Assembly: GCF_011405515.1 (NCBI RefSeq)
Contig: NZ_AP022671.1
Span: forward strand, 2,666,001 to 2,730,000
DNA from: Nitrospira sp. KM1
Lineage (GTDB): Bacteria; Nitrospirota; Nitrospiria; Nitrospirales; Nitrospiraceae
Direction: 5' to 3'
DNA: 64,000 bases
A model generated the notes under the pieces. That model had not been told where the DNA came from and did no database searches. It saw only the letters and a list, made by a program, of their open reading frames with translations. The position numbers and the translations under genes are program-made. How positions within the stretch are numbered: position 1 is the first letter of the stretch; the number at the start of each line of letters is the position of its first letter. This document shows, one piece after another, positions 8,247 through 17,272 of this stretch.

Positions 8247-9056
8247 ATGTTCGGTACAATGGGCATTTCTGAACTGATCATCATTCTTGCGATTGTCTTG
8301 ATCATATTCGGAGCGGGAAAGCTGCCTCAAATCGGCGAAGGAGTTGGGAAGGCGCTTAAGGGTTTTAAGAAAGAGGTCCATGACATCCCACCTGCCGAAG
8401 TCTCGCAATCCGAGCAGAGTCAGCCGGGACCACCCCACACGCAGTCTGTCGCTGCGGCACAACCTCCTGCTCCGAACCATTCCGCCGCATCGGCGCCGAA
8501 GCCGACGGCACCCTATACCCCAGGACCCGAGTTAACCCCGGGAACGACAGCGGCTGCTGTATACAACATGGGACCCCAGCCATATCAACCGCGTTCTCAA
8601 GGATCATCCGGACAGCCCGCGGCGAATCAGAATCCTGCCGAGGCGACCTCACGACCTCTAACAATGGAGGAACGAGCGGCGACACCGAGCCCGGCCATGC
8701 GGGCGCAATATCCGCCTCTACCTGCCGGAGCGCAACAGAAGCCTGCTGCCAAACGTCCTTCGGCGGTGGTGAACAAGGATGCTGTGGCTCGGGTACAGAC
8801 ACAACAGGCGGCTATGAAAGCTAAATCCGCACAGCAGCAGGGAGTGTCTCCTGAGGACATGCAAGGATTAGGAGAGGGACTTGGTGATGCGCTGCGGACA
8901 TTCAAGCAAGCCGTGGCAGATGTCCGAAACTCAGTTGATCCGCAAATGCGGACGATTCAGGCCGAAGTCGATGCCGCACAGAAAGAACTTCAACAGTCCA
9001 TCGACGCCGCAAAAGAACTCCCTGCCGTCCATGAAGATCCTCCAAAATCGGTGTGA
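8247..9056 (+). CDS. TatA/TatB-family protein with long C-terminal extension and second helix motif
   Basis: A 269-residue Tat translocase component. Residues 7-23 form the single membrane helix, followed by the hinge and amphipathic helix GKLPQIGEGVGKALKGFKKEV (about 24-44), typical of TatA/TatE. TatA proteins are usually 60-100 residues and TatB about 150-180; this one adds a Pro/Gln/Ala-rich linker (about 50-195). The C-terminal helical region begins LGEGLGDALRTFKQAV (208-223), which repeats the hinge-helix pattern of residues 29-44 with 9 of 16 identities and has no membrane helix before it. A coiled-coil-like segment follows (225-255). The 3' end overlaps the next gene by 4 bp. TatA versus TatB role is unresolved. 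Confidence 0.9.
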   Translation: MFGTMGISELIIILAIVLIIFGAGKLPQIGEGVGKALKGFKKEVHDIPPAEVSQSEQSQPGPPHTQSVAAAQPPAPNHSAASAPKPTAPYTPGPELTPGTTAAAVYNMGPQPYQPRSQGSSGQPAANQNPAEATSRPLTMEERAATPSPAMRAQYPPLPAGAQQKPAAKRPSAVVNKDAVARVQTQQAAMKAKSAQQQGVSPEDMQGLGEGLGDALRTFKQAVADVRNSVDPQMRTIQAEVDAAQKELQQSIDAAKELPAVHEDPPKSV

Positions 9057-9859
9057 CGGCATTGCGTAGCGCCACGCCGCGACTCGCTCTGCAACAGAGG
9101 ATTGTGCTCGTCGCTGGGGTCGTACTGACACTCGCAGCGTTGTCTTGGTCTGGATGTGTTCAGGAAACACCATCTTCCGTACAGCAAACGGTTTCGACGT
9201 TGATCGGACTTCTCCATGATGCGAGCCCGGCAATGAGGCGGACCGCAGTCGAATCCCTTGGAAAGATCGGTGACCCAGCTACTGCCCTTGCGGTGATACC
9301 GCTTATTGACGATCCAAATCCGATGGTCCGGAATGCTGCAGCCAAAGCGGTGGGTCGCACCGGCTCTGGAACCATACCGGAGGTGGTGCCGCATCTTATT
9401 CGGGCCTTGGAGGACACGGAAGCGGAGGTCCGTCTCGCGGCGGCCGAGGCGCTCGGGGAACTGGAGCCTCCATTGGAGTTTCTCGGTCCGTTAGTTTCTT
9501 TATTGTCATCTCACCGCAGGGAAGTGCGAAGAGCCGCTTCCTACGCACTTATTCCGCTCGATCTGTCCTCGCGATCGGAGCAGCTCGCGGGTGCGATGCA
9601 CGATCCGGATCCCGACGTTCGGCAGGCGATAGTGGCCGTACTCGGCGAAGCAGATGCAAAAGAAGCGGCGCTGCGAATACGTGAGGTCGCGCTCCATGAT
9701 CCCCAGCCGGCCGTGCGCATTGAAGCGATTTACCGACTGCGGCATCTCGATGATGAAGAGACTCGTCCGGTGCTCAAGCGAATTGCAGAGACTGATCGTG
9801 CGGAAGAGGTTCGGCGATGGGCGAGATCAGAGAAAGGATCTAGGCACGGGATCGATTGA
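9053..9859 (+). CDS. HEAT-repeat protein with N-terminal membrane/lipoprotein-like signal
   Basis: A 268-residue protein. A hydrophobic N-terminal segment (about 17-34) ends in LSWSGC, an imperfect lipobox, so it is either a lipoprotein or anchored. After it come about six HEAT/PBS-lyase-type helical repeats, each with the pattern D-x-x-P-x-VR-x-A-A-x-x-LG (for example DPNPMVRNAAAKAVG, DTEAEVRLAAAEALG and DPDPDVRQAIVAVLG). Such repeats mediate protein-protein contacts. The GTG start lies in the GTGA overlap with the Tat gene, so the products are probably made together. Its 3' end overlaps the convergent PilZ gene by 20 bp. The partner protein is unknown. Confidence 0.8.
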   Translation: MTALRSATPRLALQQRIVLVAGVVLTLAALSWSGCVQETPSSVQQTVSTLIGLLHDASPAMRRTAVESLGKIGDPATALAVIPLIDDPNPMVRNAAAKAVGRTGSGTIPEVVPHLIRALEDTEAEVRLAAAEALGELEPPLEFLGPLVSLLSSHRREVRRAASYALIPLDLSSRSEQLAGAMHDPDPDVRQAIVAVLGEADAKEAALRIREVALHDPQPAVRIEAIYRLRHLDDEETRPVLKRIAETDRAEEVRRWARSEKGSRHGID

Positions 9860-10352
9860 GGGCTGACACCAGATCGACGAGTTCCGTGCGCGACTTGTCA
9901 TCGATCTCCGTAAATTGGACTCCCATCCCGGGAAACAAGAGAAAGCGTTCGGGTTTATTTCTGGTCCAGGCGACCTTCGCCTTCGCCTTGTGCTTTTCCC
10001 AAGGGCGGTCCGGGAGAGCAAATTCAACGGCGAGCTCAGTTCCTGGCGCCAGTGGAGTACTGCTTTCTATAAACAGGCCGCCCCCTCCGATACCTCCGGT
10101 CAGGCTGTCGAATTGCTTTCCCTCAGGCGTGGTGTATTTGACTTTGAGTGCCAACGGAGCTCTCTGATGGGCCCGGGCATGGGCATACCGCGTGTCGTCG
10201 TCTGCCGTCTGGATACGCTCAATGATTTCCAGCCACGAAACCGCGCCCAGCAACTTCCCATCCAGAGTCCACAGAGTGATCAATTCACGATCGCTGTCGA
10301 TTTCCAGCGTTTTGCCCTCGTGCCCCTGTGTTTCCATAACCGGGAATTTCAT
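9840..10352 (-). CDS. PilZ-domain protein, copy 1
   Basis: A 170-residue protein with two parts. An N-terminal roughly 55-residue module (GKTLEIDSDRELITLWTLDGK, then LGAVSWLEIIERI) precedes a PilZ-type beta barrel (about 65-165) recognisable from GGIGGGGLFIES, PGTELAVEFALP and FPGMGVQFTEI. PilZ domains often bind cyclic di-GMP through RxxxR and (D/N)xSxxG. Here the first motif is reduced to RAPLA and the second to GGIGGGG, so nucleotide binding is doubtful. The next upstream gene is a paralogue of the same design. GAGG lies 8 nt before the ATG. Probable role: regulatory adaptor of surface or motility functions, by inference only. Confidence 0.82.
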   Translation of the reverse strand: MKFPVMETQGHEGKTLEIDSDRELITLWTLDGKLLGAVSWLEIIERIQTADDDTRYAHARAHQRAPLALKVKYTTPEGKQFDSLTGGIGGGGLFIESSTPLAPGTELAVEFALPDRPWEKHKAKAKVAWTRNKPERFLLFPGMGVQFTEIDDKSRTELVDLVSALNRSRA

Positions 10353-10397
10353 ATGACACGCCTCATACGGTCATGAGCGGATTGACGATCGGACGTC

Positions 10398-10919
10398 TCA
10401 GGCGGCTGGTTGGCCGACATGCTGAATGGCCTTGACGAGATCGAGGACACGGGTCCGAATATCGGTGGCGATCTCAGTGAAGCGTATTCCCATGCCCGGA
10501 CTGAACGTATATTGGTCGGCTCGCGGACATACCCACGCGACCAATCCTTTGGCAGGAAGCCATTCGTTCGGTTTTTCAGGAAGTGAAAATTCCATCGCGA
10601 GTTTTGTCCCGACCGGTAACGGCGCGGAACTTTCAATGAACAAGCCTCCTCCGCCGATTCCGCCTGCGCGGCTTTCATAATATTGTCCTTCCGGAGTTCT
10701 GTACTTCACACGAAAGGATAGCGTCACACGGGGTTCTGTCCTGGATTCTCGTGTGGCGGGGGGTTTGCGGTAGGCAAGAATTTGGTCGATGACGAAATCC
10801 CAAGAGAGATTGCCCATCGCTTCCCCGTTAATGCCGAGAAGCGTGACAATTTCTCGCGCCGAATCCATTTCTATGGTTTTGCCCTTGTGTCTGAGACTCG
10901 ACGCGACCTGGTATTTCAC
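10398..10919 (-). CDS. PilZ-domain protein, copy 2
   Basis: A 173-residue paralogue of the gene directly downstream, with the same N-terminal module (KGKTIEMDSAREIVTLLGINGE) and PilZ barrel (GGIGGGGLFIES, PVGTKLAMEFSLP, FSPGMGIRFTEI). The GTG start at 10919 is chosen because VKYQV then aligns with MKFPV of copy 1 and a G-rich site lies 3 nt upstream; an ATG at 10937 would add six residues. The RxxxR motif is again absent as such (ESRTEPRVTLSF). The two genes are 45 bp apart and likely co-transcribed. The tandem arrangement suggests duplication followed by divergence. Confidence 0.8.
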   Translation of the reverse strand: MKYQVASSLRHKGKTIEMDSAREIVTLLGINGEAMGNLSWDFVIDQILAYRKPPATRESRTEPRVTLSFRVKYRTPEGQYYESRAGGIGGGGLFIESSAPLPVGTKLAMEFSLPEKPNEWLPAKGLVAWVCPRADQYTFSPGMGIRFTEIATDIRTRVLDLVKAIQHVGQPAA

Positions 10920-11031
10920 ATGCCCCCCTGCAGACACGTACTTCCCAAGTATAGCGCAGCATTTAATGCTGTCGAGGAAAAGCGCATAGTATCAATGCTT
11001 GGGGGTTGGGGAGGATGCTGGAATGCATGTT

Positions 11032-11058
11032 GAAGAGGGATGCTTAGCACCCCTCTTC
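11032..11058 (-). terminator. Hairpin downstream of clpX, possible terminator
   Basis: Inverted repeat GAAGAGGG (11032-11039) / CCCTCTTC (11051-11058), with a smaller complementary pair inside the loop. It lies 54 bp past the clpX stop on the minus strand. There is no run of T after it, so a factor-independent terminator is uncertain. Confidence 0.4.
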
Positions 11059-11112
11059 TGATACGGCGTAGAAAGCGGTATCGAGATGGATATATCGCGC
11101 AACAAAGCGAAT

Positions 11113-12369
11113 TTATGCGGTTTTTGCGTCTTTGTCCTGTTCAAATATCCGTATGGGAGGATGTTTCCCTAGAATGGCGTCCTCGGTGATGAGGACCTCT
11201 TTCATTTGTTTCTGTGAGGGAGCATCGTACATCACGTCGAGCATCACCTCTTCCAAGATGGCTCTCAGACCTCTGGCGCCAGTCTTCTGAACGAATGCTT
11301 TGCGTGCGACCGCGCCGAGCGCCCCGTCGGTGAATTTCAATTTGATCTTTTCGAACGAAAGCAGCTTTTCGTATTGCTTGGTAAGAGCATTCCGCGGTTC
11401 AGTCAGAATGCGGATGAGCGCCCGCTCATCCAGTTCATCGAGGGTGGCCACAACAGGAAGCCGGCCAACAAATTCGGGAATCAGGCCGTACTTGAGAAAG
11501 TCCTCTGGTTGTACTCTCTCAAACAACTCGCCGATTCGGACTTCCCCCCTGCTGCGAATCTCTGCTCCAAACCCCATCGATTTACGGTTCAGGCGCTGTT
11601 CGATGATCTGCTCAAGGCCGACAAACGCCCCACCGCAGATGAAGAGAATATTGCCGGTATTGACCTGGATGAATTCTTGATGCGGGTGTTTCCGTCCCCC
11701 TTGAGGGGGAACGTTGGCGATGGTGCCTTCGACCAGCTTTAAGAGAGCTTGCTGGACGCCTTCTCCCGACACGTCTCGCGTGATCGAGGGACTGTCGCTT
11801 TTGCGGCTGATTTTGTCGATTTCGTCTATGTAGACGATGCCTCGTTCTGCACGTTCCACGTCGTAATCGGCCGCTTGAAGGAGCTTGAGAATAATATTCT
11901 CCACATCCTCCCCGACATAGCCCGCTTCGGTCAATGTGGTCGCGTCGGCGAGTGTGAACGGCACATCGAGATACTTCGCCAGAGTTTGTGCCAGCAAGGT
12001 CTTGCCTGTACCAGTTGGCCCCACCATGAGGATGTTGCCTTTCTGCAACTCGACGTCATCGACGTCTTTTTCTTTGGCAGAAATCCGCTTGTAATGGTTG
12101 TGGACAGCAACTGAGAGGATCCGCTTCGCCCGCTCCTGGCCGACGACATATTGGTCTAGGTGATGCTTAATTTCTGATGGTTTCTTGAGTTTGGAGGAAA
12201 TTTCCTCCTTCGCTTCCTCCCAGTCCTCGGCAATAATGTCGTTACAAAGATTGACGCATTCATCGCAAATGTAGACGGTGGGACCGGCGATCAATTTACG
12301 GACCTCGTCGCGGCTTTTCCCGCAAAAAGAGCACCGAAGATGTCGGTCCATCTTTTCCTGCTTGGCCAT
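11113..12369 (-). CDS. clpX: ATP-dependent unfoldase ClpX
   Basis: A 418-residue AAA+ hexameric unfoldase that delivers substrates to ClpP. Order of motifs: N-terminal zinc-binding domain (CSFCGK and CDECVNLC, four Cys), Walker A GPTGTGKT, Walker [10 protein letters not shown], the sensor region and a C-terminal small domain. The ClpP-docking loop, normally IGF, reads MGF in [12 protein letters not shown]. The ATG at 12369 has GGAGG 5 nt upstream; an upstream in-frame start would run into clpP. It sits 13 bp after clpP and behind tig, the classic tig-clpP-clpX order, so regulated proteolysis and co-translational folding are encoded together. Confidence 0.98.
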   Translation of the reverse strand: MAKQEKMDRHLRCSFCGKSRDEVRKLIAGPTVYICDECVNLCNDIIAEDWEEAKEEISSKLKKPSEIKHHLDQYVVGQERAKRILSVAVHNHYKRISAKEKDVDDVELQKGNILMVGPTGTGKTLLAQTLAKYLDVPFTLADATTLTEAGYVGEDVENIILKLLQAADYDVERAERGIVYIDEIDKISRKSDSPSITRDVSGEGVQQALLKLVEGTIANVPPQGGRKHPHQEFIQVNTGNILFICGGAFVGLEQIIEQRLNRKSMGFGAEIRSRGEVRIGELFERVQPEDFLKYGLIPEFVGRLPVVATLDELDERALIRILTEPRNALTKQYEKLLSFEKIKLKFTDGALGAVARKAFVQKTGARGLRAILEEVMLDVMYDAPSQKQMKEVLITEDAILGKHPPIRIFEQDKDAKTA

Positions 12370-12382
12370 GCGTCCTCCTGTG

Positions 12383-13015
12383 TTACTTATCTTTGGCCCC
12401 GTCCTTCTCTGATCCACCGACGGCTTTGAGGGTCTTGGGCGCCCTGGTTATGACTTCGTCGATCAGGCCATAGCGCTTGGCTTCCTCCCCGGACATGAAG
12501 TAATCCCGCTCTGTATCGTGGGAGATCTTTTCAATCGGCTGTCCTGTGTGCTTGGCCATGATTTCATTCAACCGTTCCCGGATCTTCAAAATCTCTCGGG
12601 CGTGGATATCGATTTCCGTGGCCTGTCCCTGAAATCCACCCAGTGGTTGATGGATCATGACGCGGGCATTCGGAAGCGCAAACCGCTTTCCCTTGGTCCC
12701 GGCGGTGAGCAGCAAGGCCCCCATACTGGCCGCCTGTCCGAGGCAAATCGTGTTGATGGGCGGCTTCACGTACTGCATCGTGTCATAGATACCCAGACCA
12801 GCCGTCACGCTTCCACCTGGTGAATTGACATAGAGGTTAATGTCCTTTTCAGGGTCTTCGGCTTCCAAGAATAACAGTTGAGCAATGATGAGGTTGGCGA
12901 AGACATCATCGATTGGCGCTCCGAGAAAGATGATCCGGTCTTTCAGCAGCCTCGAATAAATATCATACGCCCGTTCGCCCCGATTCGTCTGCTCAACGAC
13001 AATAGGAACTAACAT
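12383..13015 (-). CDS. clpP: ATP-dependent Clp protease proteolytic subunit
   Basis: A 210-residue serine peptidase that forms the double-heptamer chamber of ClpXP. The catalytic Ser is in [10 protein letters not shown] (Ser97), the His in RVMIHQP (His122) and the Asp in the [11 protein letters not shown] region. The start [10 protein letters not shown] is typical of mature-like ClpP with a short or absent propeptide. Length matches the family. It lies between tig (57 bp upstream) and clpX (13 bp downstream). The C-terminal tail is Lys-rich (EKDGAKDK). Only one clpP is seen here, so no hetero-oligomer can be inferred. Confidence 0.98.
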   Translation of the reverse strand: MLVPIVVEQTNRGERAYDIYSRLLKDRIIFLGAPIDDVFANLIIAQLLFLEAEDPEKDINLYVNSPGGSVTAGLGIYDTMQYVKPPINTICLGQAASMGALLLTAGTKGKRFALPNARVMIHQPLGGFQGQATEIDIHAREILKIRERLNEIMAKHTGQPIEKISHDTERDYFMSGEEAKRYGLIDEVITRAPKTLKAVGGSEKDGAKDK

Positions 13016-13071
13016 GCACGGTATCCTTTCCGCTTGTGGTGAGGCCGGCCGCCGGACCGGACGGGTCCCGA

Positions 13072-14385
13072 CTATCCTTGAATCACGGCGTTTCGATAGA
13101 CGAAATCCAACGACTTATCAGCCAGGATGCGAGCACGCAATTCCTCGATGGCATCCTGTCCACCCGATTGAATCATCTTTACCAGTTCGTTTTGGGGCAT
13201 TTTTAATTCGGTCGCCAAACGATGCACTTCATGGTTCACATCATCCTGGCTCACGGTAAGCTGTTCCTTTTCCGCGATGGCCTCAAGCAGGAGCCCGACT
13301 TTGACGCGGCGACCTGCTTCTTCCCGATTTTGCTGGCGAAGCTGCTCCAGGTCTTCTGTCGCACCTCCGTCGTCGCCGCTCGCGGCTCGGCGTTGCCGCT
13401 GTTGCATATATTGCCTGATGATGGCCTCCAGTTCTCGTTCGACCAGCGTTTCAGGAAGGTCGAAGTGATGTGTCTCAACAAGCCGTTTGAGGATCGTATC
13501 TTTGTAGGAGTCCTCGATTTCCCGCTTCAGGGCCTTTTCCATTTCACTGCGAAGCCGGTCTGTCAGTTCGGTCAATGAGGCATAGGAGCCACAATCTTTC
13601 GCAAATTCATCGTCCAAGTCCGGGAGTTTCTTGATTCGTACGCCGGTAAGGAACACCGAGAATATTACTGACTTGCCTGCAACCCTGTTGTCAGGATGGC
13701 TTGTCGGATACGGCTGCGTGATTTCCACCTGGTCGCCGGAATGTTTTCCCACGAGATGTGCGTCCACATCCAATCCCAAGAGAGGAGCTTTTGATCCAAC
13801 CTTGTGCAGATGGCCTTCTTTCTTGGAACCCTCGAGGGGCTGTCCGTCGAGCCGTCCTTCAATCGACAGGATGACAAAATCGCCCTCCTGGATCGTATGC
13901 CCATCGGGTGCGGCTTCGAGACGGGCGTGTTGTTCTCGCAGCACTTCCAACCCTTTTTGGATCTGATCGTCGCCGACGGAACGCTTGTCTGGCTTCAACG
14001 AAATCGGGTTGGGAGCCTTATAGTCCCTGAGTTCGATCTTGGGTTTGATTTCGACAGTCGCCGTGAACGTAAAAGGGGAATCTTTCTTGATTTTGACGCG
14101 CTCGAGCGGCGGAATATCGACCAATACCGGAGAGATACCTGCTTGGCGGACAGCCCGGCCGTAAAAATCGGGGACGATATTGCGGAGGACGTCCTCCTCT
14201 ACTGACTTGGCATAACGCTGTTCCAGGAGAGCCAATGGGGCTTTACCAGGGCGGAAACCCGGCACACGGACTTGGCGATTCAACTCCTTGTAGGCCTGCA
14301 CAAATCGTTGGGCAACTTCTTCCGCCGGCACTTCGATTTTCAGGGCCCGTTTCATCGGTCCCAATTCGGTCATTTCCATCTTCAT
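13072..14385 (-). CDS. tig: Trigger factor, ribosome-associated chaperone and prolyl isomerase
   Basis: A 437-residue trigger factor. It shows the N-terminal ribosome-binding domain with the signature region [10 protein letters not shown] (about 45-55), a PPIase FKBP-like middle domain (about 155-240, including [10 protein letters not shown]), and a long helical C-terminal chaperone domain. It acts on nascent chains at the ribosome exit. Start choice is uncertain: ATG at 14385 follows AGGA by 12 nt, two further in-frame ATGs lie within 9 nt, and a TTG at 14397 has AAAGGA directly against it. It is the first gene of tig-clpP-clpX, directly downstream of tRNA-Leu. Confidence 0.95.
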   Translation of the reverse strand: MKMEMTELGPMKRALKIEVPAEEVAQRFVQAYKELNRQVRVPGFRPGKAPLALLEQRYAKSVEEDVLRNIVPDFYGRAVRQAGISPVLVDIPPLERVKIKKDSPFTFTATVEIKPKIELRDYKAPNPISLKPDKRSVGDDQIQKGLEVLREQHARLEAAPDGHTIQEGDFVILSIEGRLDGQPLEGSKKEGHLHKVGSKAPLLGLDVDAHLVGKHSGDQVEITQPYPTSHPDNRVAGKSVIFSVFLTGVRIKKLPDLDDEFAKDCGSYASLTELTDRLRSEMEKALKREIEDSYKDTILKRLVETHHFDLPETLVERELEAIIRQYMQQRQRRAASGDDGGATEDLEQLRQQNREEAGRRVKVGLLLEAIAEKEQLTVSQDDVNHEVHRLATELKMPQNELVKMIQSGGQDAIEELRARILADKSLDFVYRNAVIQG

Positions 14386-14426
14386 GAATCGAGTCAATCC
14401 TTTGGTTCAGGGCGTGAAACGCAGTC

Positions 14427-14509
14427 TGGTGCGAGAGGGGGGACTTGAACCCCCACGGTTACCCACGAGATCCTAAGTCTCGCGCGTCTGCCAGTTCCGC
14501 CACTCTCGC
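14427..14509 (-). tRNA. tRNA-Leu (anticodon UAG)
   Basis: A complete class II tRNA with acceptor stem GCGAGAG/CTCTCGC and anticodon stem CGAGA/TCTCG around the loop CTTAGGA (anticodon TAG, reading CUA and probably other CUN codons). The variable arm is short with a 3-bp stem. The T arm contains GTTCAAGTC. The CCA end is encoded (14427-14429). It precedes tig on the same strand. Confidence 0.95.
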
Positions 14510-14844
14510 ACGGCGGGGATGTTGGACTGATGTCCTCTACACAGCAAACAGGCGAAAATACACGTTCCTATTGCTATTTTTTACCGTTGGAAGCATCCAA
14601 CTGTCAACCCATACTCCTGCGGGGATTGTGGGATTGTTGGGCTTGATGTGTTGATCGATGATGCCTGAATGCAGCGCTCTCTTCAAAGCCTCAGAAGAGT
14701 ATCCGATCCCGTGCCGCGAAGGGAGATACGTGCGACCCTTGTGAGGAAGAATCTCCGGTAGCCTCTGTTTGTACGGCCCGTTATAATTAGAGAATCTTCT
14801 CATCTTCACTGCCTATTGCCGGAATGCTAGTGAGGAGGTGCACC
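14510..14844. other. Intergenic region between tRNA-Leu and the HEAT-repeat gene
   Basis: A 335-bp divergent gap. It holds a TATAAT box (14782-14787) about 60 bp before the HEAT gene start, but with no convincing -35 at normal spacing. A 90-codon minus-strand frame (14537-14809) has no clear ribosome site or recognisable domain and is not called. Upstream signals for tRNA-Leu are weak by eye. Confidence 0.5.
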
Positions 14845-15924
14845 ATGCCCATGGCCCCGCGTTTGATCCTGGCGCTTGTCATCCTTGCCATCTATCCGAT
14901 CCCTTCATCAGCATACCGCGATTATTTATCCGCAGAACAGAAGGCCAAACTTGAAGAGATTCGGTCTGTCCGTATTGACGCATTGGCATTGTCCGACAAG
15001 GGAGCTCTTGATGCGGCCCCACTCGCGGATGTCGCGGCGAAACGAATGGAGGAATTGGGATACATCGTTGTGCGGGATTCGGCCAAGCCGCATGACGCGG
15101 TCGTGAAGGTTAAGTGCGAACAACGAAAAACATGGGAGGGAACAACCGCAGCCGGCGGCGATGCCGATTTACCTGATGCCCCGTCCAGGCTTTGGAAAGG
15201 TCCCGCTTGTCAGCTCAGCTACCTGCTTGGCGACATGAGGATCAAATGGCAAAAGGAAGTCCGTACCGATTTCGAGGATTCCGATTCCGCCTCCCGAACT
15301 GCCAATGCTGGCGATCCCGGCGCCTATGCGATGACGAGCCTGGCGGAAAAGCTGAAACAATACGATTTCCCTATTCTGCTGGCAGCCGAATGGGGACAGC
15401 CAGATCGCCTACTGAAGCTTTTGGAGGCGTCGGACACACCACAGACTCGGAAAATTAGGATCATCGCCTTATTGGGGGAGATGCAGGCGGATGAGGCGTT
15501 ACCAAAATTAAAAGAGGCTCTGAAAGACAAGGATTTGTCCAAGCAGGCTGCGGTGGCTTTGGGCAGTATGGGGAAAGACGGGATTCCCATTCTGATCGAT
15601 ATCCTGAAACACTCCAAGCAACCTGATTTGCAGGCAGCGGCTGCGAAAGGTCTTGGCGATTTAGGTAATACCCACAATGATCCGTCTGTTGTGCCTCCTC
15701 TTCTTGAGATGCTGGATGCTCCAGGCGTGGATATTCGGGTGCAAACAGAAGTCGCCTGGGCCCTAGGCCGCGTCCCAGATCGGCGTTCCGTCCAACCACT
15801 GTTCGATCTAGACAAGAAATTACAAAAGATACGTCAGGATCCGCCCGATCCCTTGGTCAAGAAGCTCAAGGAGGCCGTTTTTTGGGCCATCAAACAGGTA
15901 TACACGGAAGATCAATATAGTTGA
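14845..15924 (+). CDS. Exported HEAT-repeat protein, unknown function
   Basis: A 359-residue protein. An N-terminal signal peptide (about residues 1-22, ending PSSAYRDY) is followed by a roughly 150-residue N-terminal domain resembling a small lipoprotein-like alpha/beta fold (VRIDALALSDKG, a paired central Cys at CQLSY). The C-terminal half (about 190-355) carries HEAT-like helical repeats (ADEALPKLKEALKDKDLSKQAAVALG, read as two helices, then further units). GAGGAGGT lies 5 nt before the ATG. Export to the periplasm and protein binding are inferred. It is the second HEAT protein in the window and does not share the first one's N terminus. Confidence 0.75.
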   Translation: MPMAPRLILALVILAIYPIPSSAYRDYLSAEQKAKLEEIRSVRIDALALSDKGALDAAPLADVAAKRMEELGYIVVRDSAKPHDAVVKVKCEQRKTWEGTTAAGGDADLPDAPSRLWKGPACQLSYLLGDMRIKWQKEVRTDFEDSDSASRTANAGDPGAYAMTSLAEKLKQYDFPILLAAEWGQPDRLLKLLEASDTPQTRKIRIIALLGEMQADEALPKLKEALKDKDLSKQAAVALGSMGKDGIPILIDILKHSKQPDLQAAAAKGLGDLGNTHNDPSVVPPLLEMLDAPGVDIRVQTEVAWALGRVPDRRSVQPLFDLDKKLQKIRQDPPDPLVKKLKEAVFWAIKQVYTEDQYS

Positions 15925-15976
15925 TCACGACGAAAGACCGTCAGGTGTATTGAGGCTCCTGGACCGGCACGATATG

Positions 15977-15998
15977 CGTGGCGCCCCCGGGCGCCACG
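15977..15998. terminator. Strong GC hairpin between convergent genes
   Basis: CGTGGCGCCC (15977-15986) pairs with GGGCGCCACG (15989-15998) across a 2-nt loop. It lies 52 bp past the HEAT gene stop and 22 bp past the end of the OmpA-like gene, so it could stop transcription from both sides. Neither side shows a long T run. Confidence 0.55.
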
Positions 15999-16020
15999 GC
16001 AGTAGCATCAGAAAAGAGAA

Positions 16021-17244
16021 CTACTTGGTAACGCGTATCTCGACCCGTCTGTTTTGCGCACGGCCTGCGTCGGTTGAGTTCGGACCCACCGGGCGGCTAT
16101 CGGCATACCCGCTGGTCGCAGCGCCCGGTAGACCGCCCTCACCCAGCGCTTTGGCGGCATTCGCTGCGCGTGCTTCCGACAGCTCCTGGTTGCTTGGAAA
16201 TCTTTTCTTAAGAGAGCTCCGAATAGGCCGGTTGTCCGTGTGCCCTTCGACTGCCACCTTGTATTCCGGATATTCTTTCAGAATAGCTCCCACTTGTTTG
16301 AGCGCCTCAGCACCGGCAGGCTTCAGCTCATCTTCGCCCGAGCCGAATAGATAGCCCGAAGCGAGGTTGATCAACAGACGTTCATTATTGAGATCGACAG
16401 CAATGTTGTTCTTGTCAATTTGAGGTCGAAGCGCACGAACCAGCCCGCGTTGGGCTTCCCTCAATTTGGACATTTCTGTCGAGAGATCACCACGGAGACC
16501 CGCCAATTCTTTGTCCCGAGCAGCCAGATCCTGCTCGCGACCGGCGAGCTGCTTTTCGAGGTCTGCCACACGTTGTTTGGTCGACGCCAGCTCGGCGGAC
16601 AGGCGATCCTTATCGGCCCCTGCCCCCTGGGCCGAAGCAAGTTGAGATTCCAACTCAGTGATACGCTGTTTCGCAGCGGCCAACTCCGATGCGCACTTCT
16701 CCTTGTCCGCTCCGCCCGCCTGCAACAGCGCCACCTGTGATTGTGCAGCCGCAAGCTCGGCCGCCAGACGCTCCTTATCTCCTAGGCCGGACTGGGCTCC
16801 CGCGAGATCCGATGCCAGGCGGTCTTTATCGCCGGATGCAGCCGCCAGCTGGCGCTCAAGGTCAGCATTGCGGGATCTCGCCTGATCCAGGTCGCTCTGC
16901 ATCCGTGATGAATCTCCTGCGCTCGAGCGAAGCGAGTTCAATTCACGGTCGCGATCGGCCATCTGGCCTTCCAACGCATTGACGCGGTTCGTCAAGGCGC
17001 CGTTGTCAGTCTGCGAGGCCGCCAAATCATCCGATAGCCGTCGACGCTCTTTTTCCAGCGCTGCATTGCGTGCGCCGAGATCGTCGGCGGCTTTTGAGGC
17101 ATCCAGCTTATTGCGATTGCGATATTCATATCCACCGTCGCAACAGACCGCCTCCTTGAGCGTCTCAATTCTCTTTCCAGTGCAACCCGTGAAGAGGCCG
17201 AACATCATCGCGCCGAGCATGGCAAGATTGAGGACCTTCCACAT
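16021..17244 (-). CDS. OmpA-domain lipoprotein with long coiled coil
   Basis: A 407-residue lipoprotein: signal peptide with lipobox LFTGC (Cys near residue 21), a coiled-coil region (about 45-265) and a C-terminal OmpA/MotB peptidoglycan-binding domain (about 285-405) with VEGHTDNRP and the terminal NRRVEIRV. The coiled coil contains repeats of the type (A/G)DK(D/E)RL(A/S)xxLAxAQ at roughly 20-35 residue spacing. The likely role is tethering the outer membrane to peptidoglycan across a wide periplasm. TGGAGGA lies 7 nt before the ATG. MscL follows upstream on the same strand within 29 bp, so the two may be co-transcribed. Confidence 0.88.
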   Translation of the reverse strand: MWKVLNLAMLGAMMFGLFTGCTGKRIETLKEAVCCDGGYEYRNRNKLDASKAADDLGARNAALEKERRRLSDDLAASQTDNGALTNRVNALEGQMADRDRELNSLRSSAGDSSRMQSDLDQARSRNADLERQLAAASGDKDRLASDLAGAQSGLGDKERLAAELAAAQSQVALLQAGGADKEKCASELAAAKQRITELESQLASAQGAGADKDRLSAELASTKQRVADLEKQLAGREQDLAARDKELAGLRGDLSTEMSKLREAQRGLVRALRPQIDKNNIAVDLNNERLLINLASGYLFGSGEDELKPAGAEALKQVGAILKEYPEYKVAVEGHTDNRPIRSSLKKRFPSNQELSEARAANAAKALGEGGLPGAATSGYADSRPVGPNSTDAGRAQNRRVEIRVTK

Positions 17245-17272
17245 GACGTGTTCCTCCAGTATAAGTGATCAT

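Noticed and set aside
14537-14809. 90-codon minus-strand frame in the tRNA-Leu/HEAT gap
   Set aside because: No clear Shine-Dalgarno or family. Left as non-coding; conservation could change this view.
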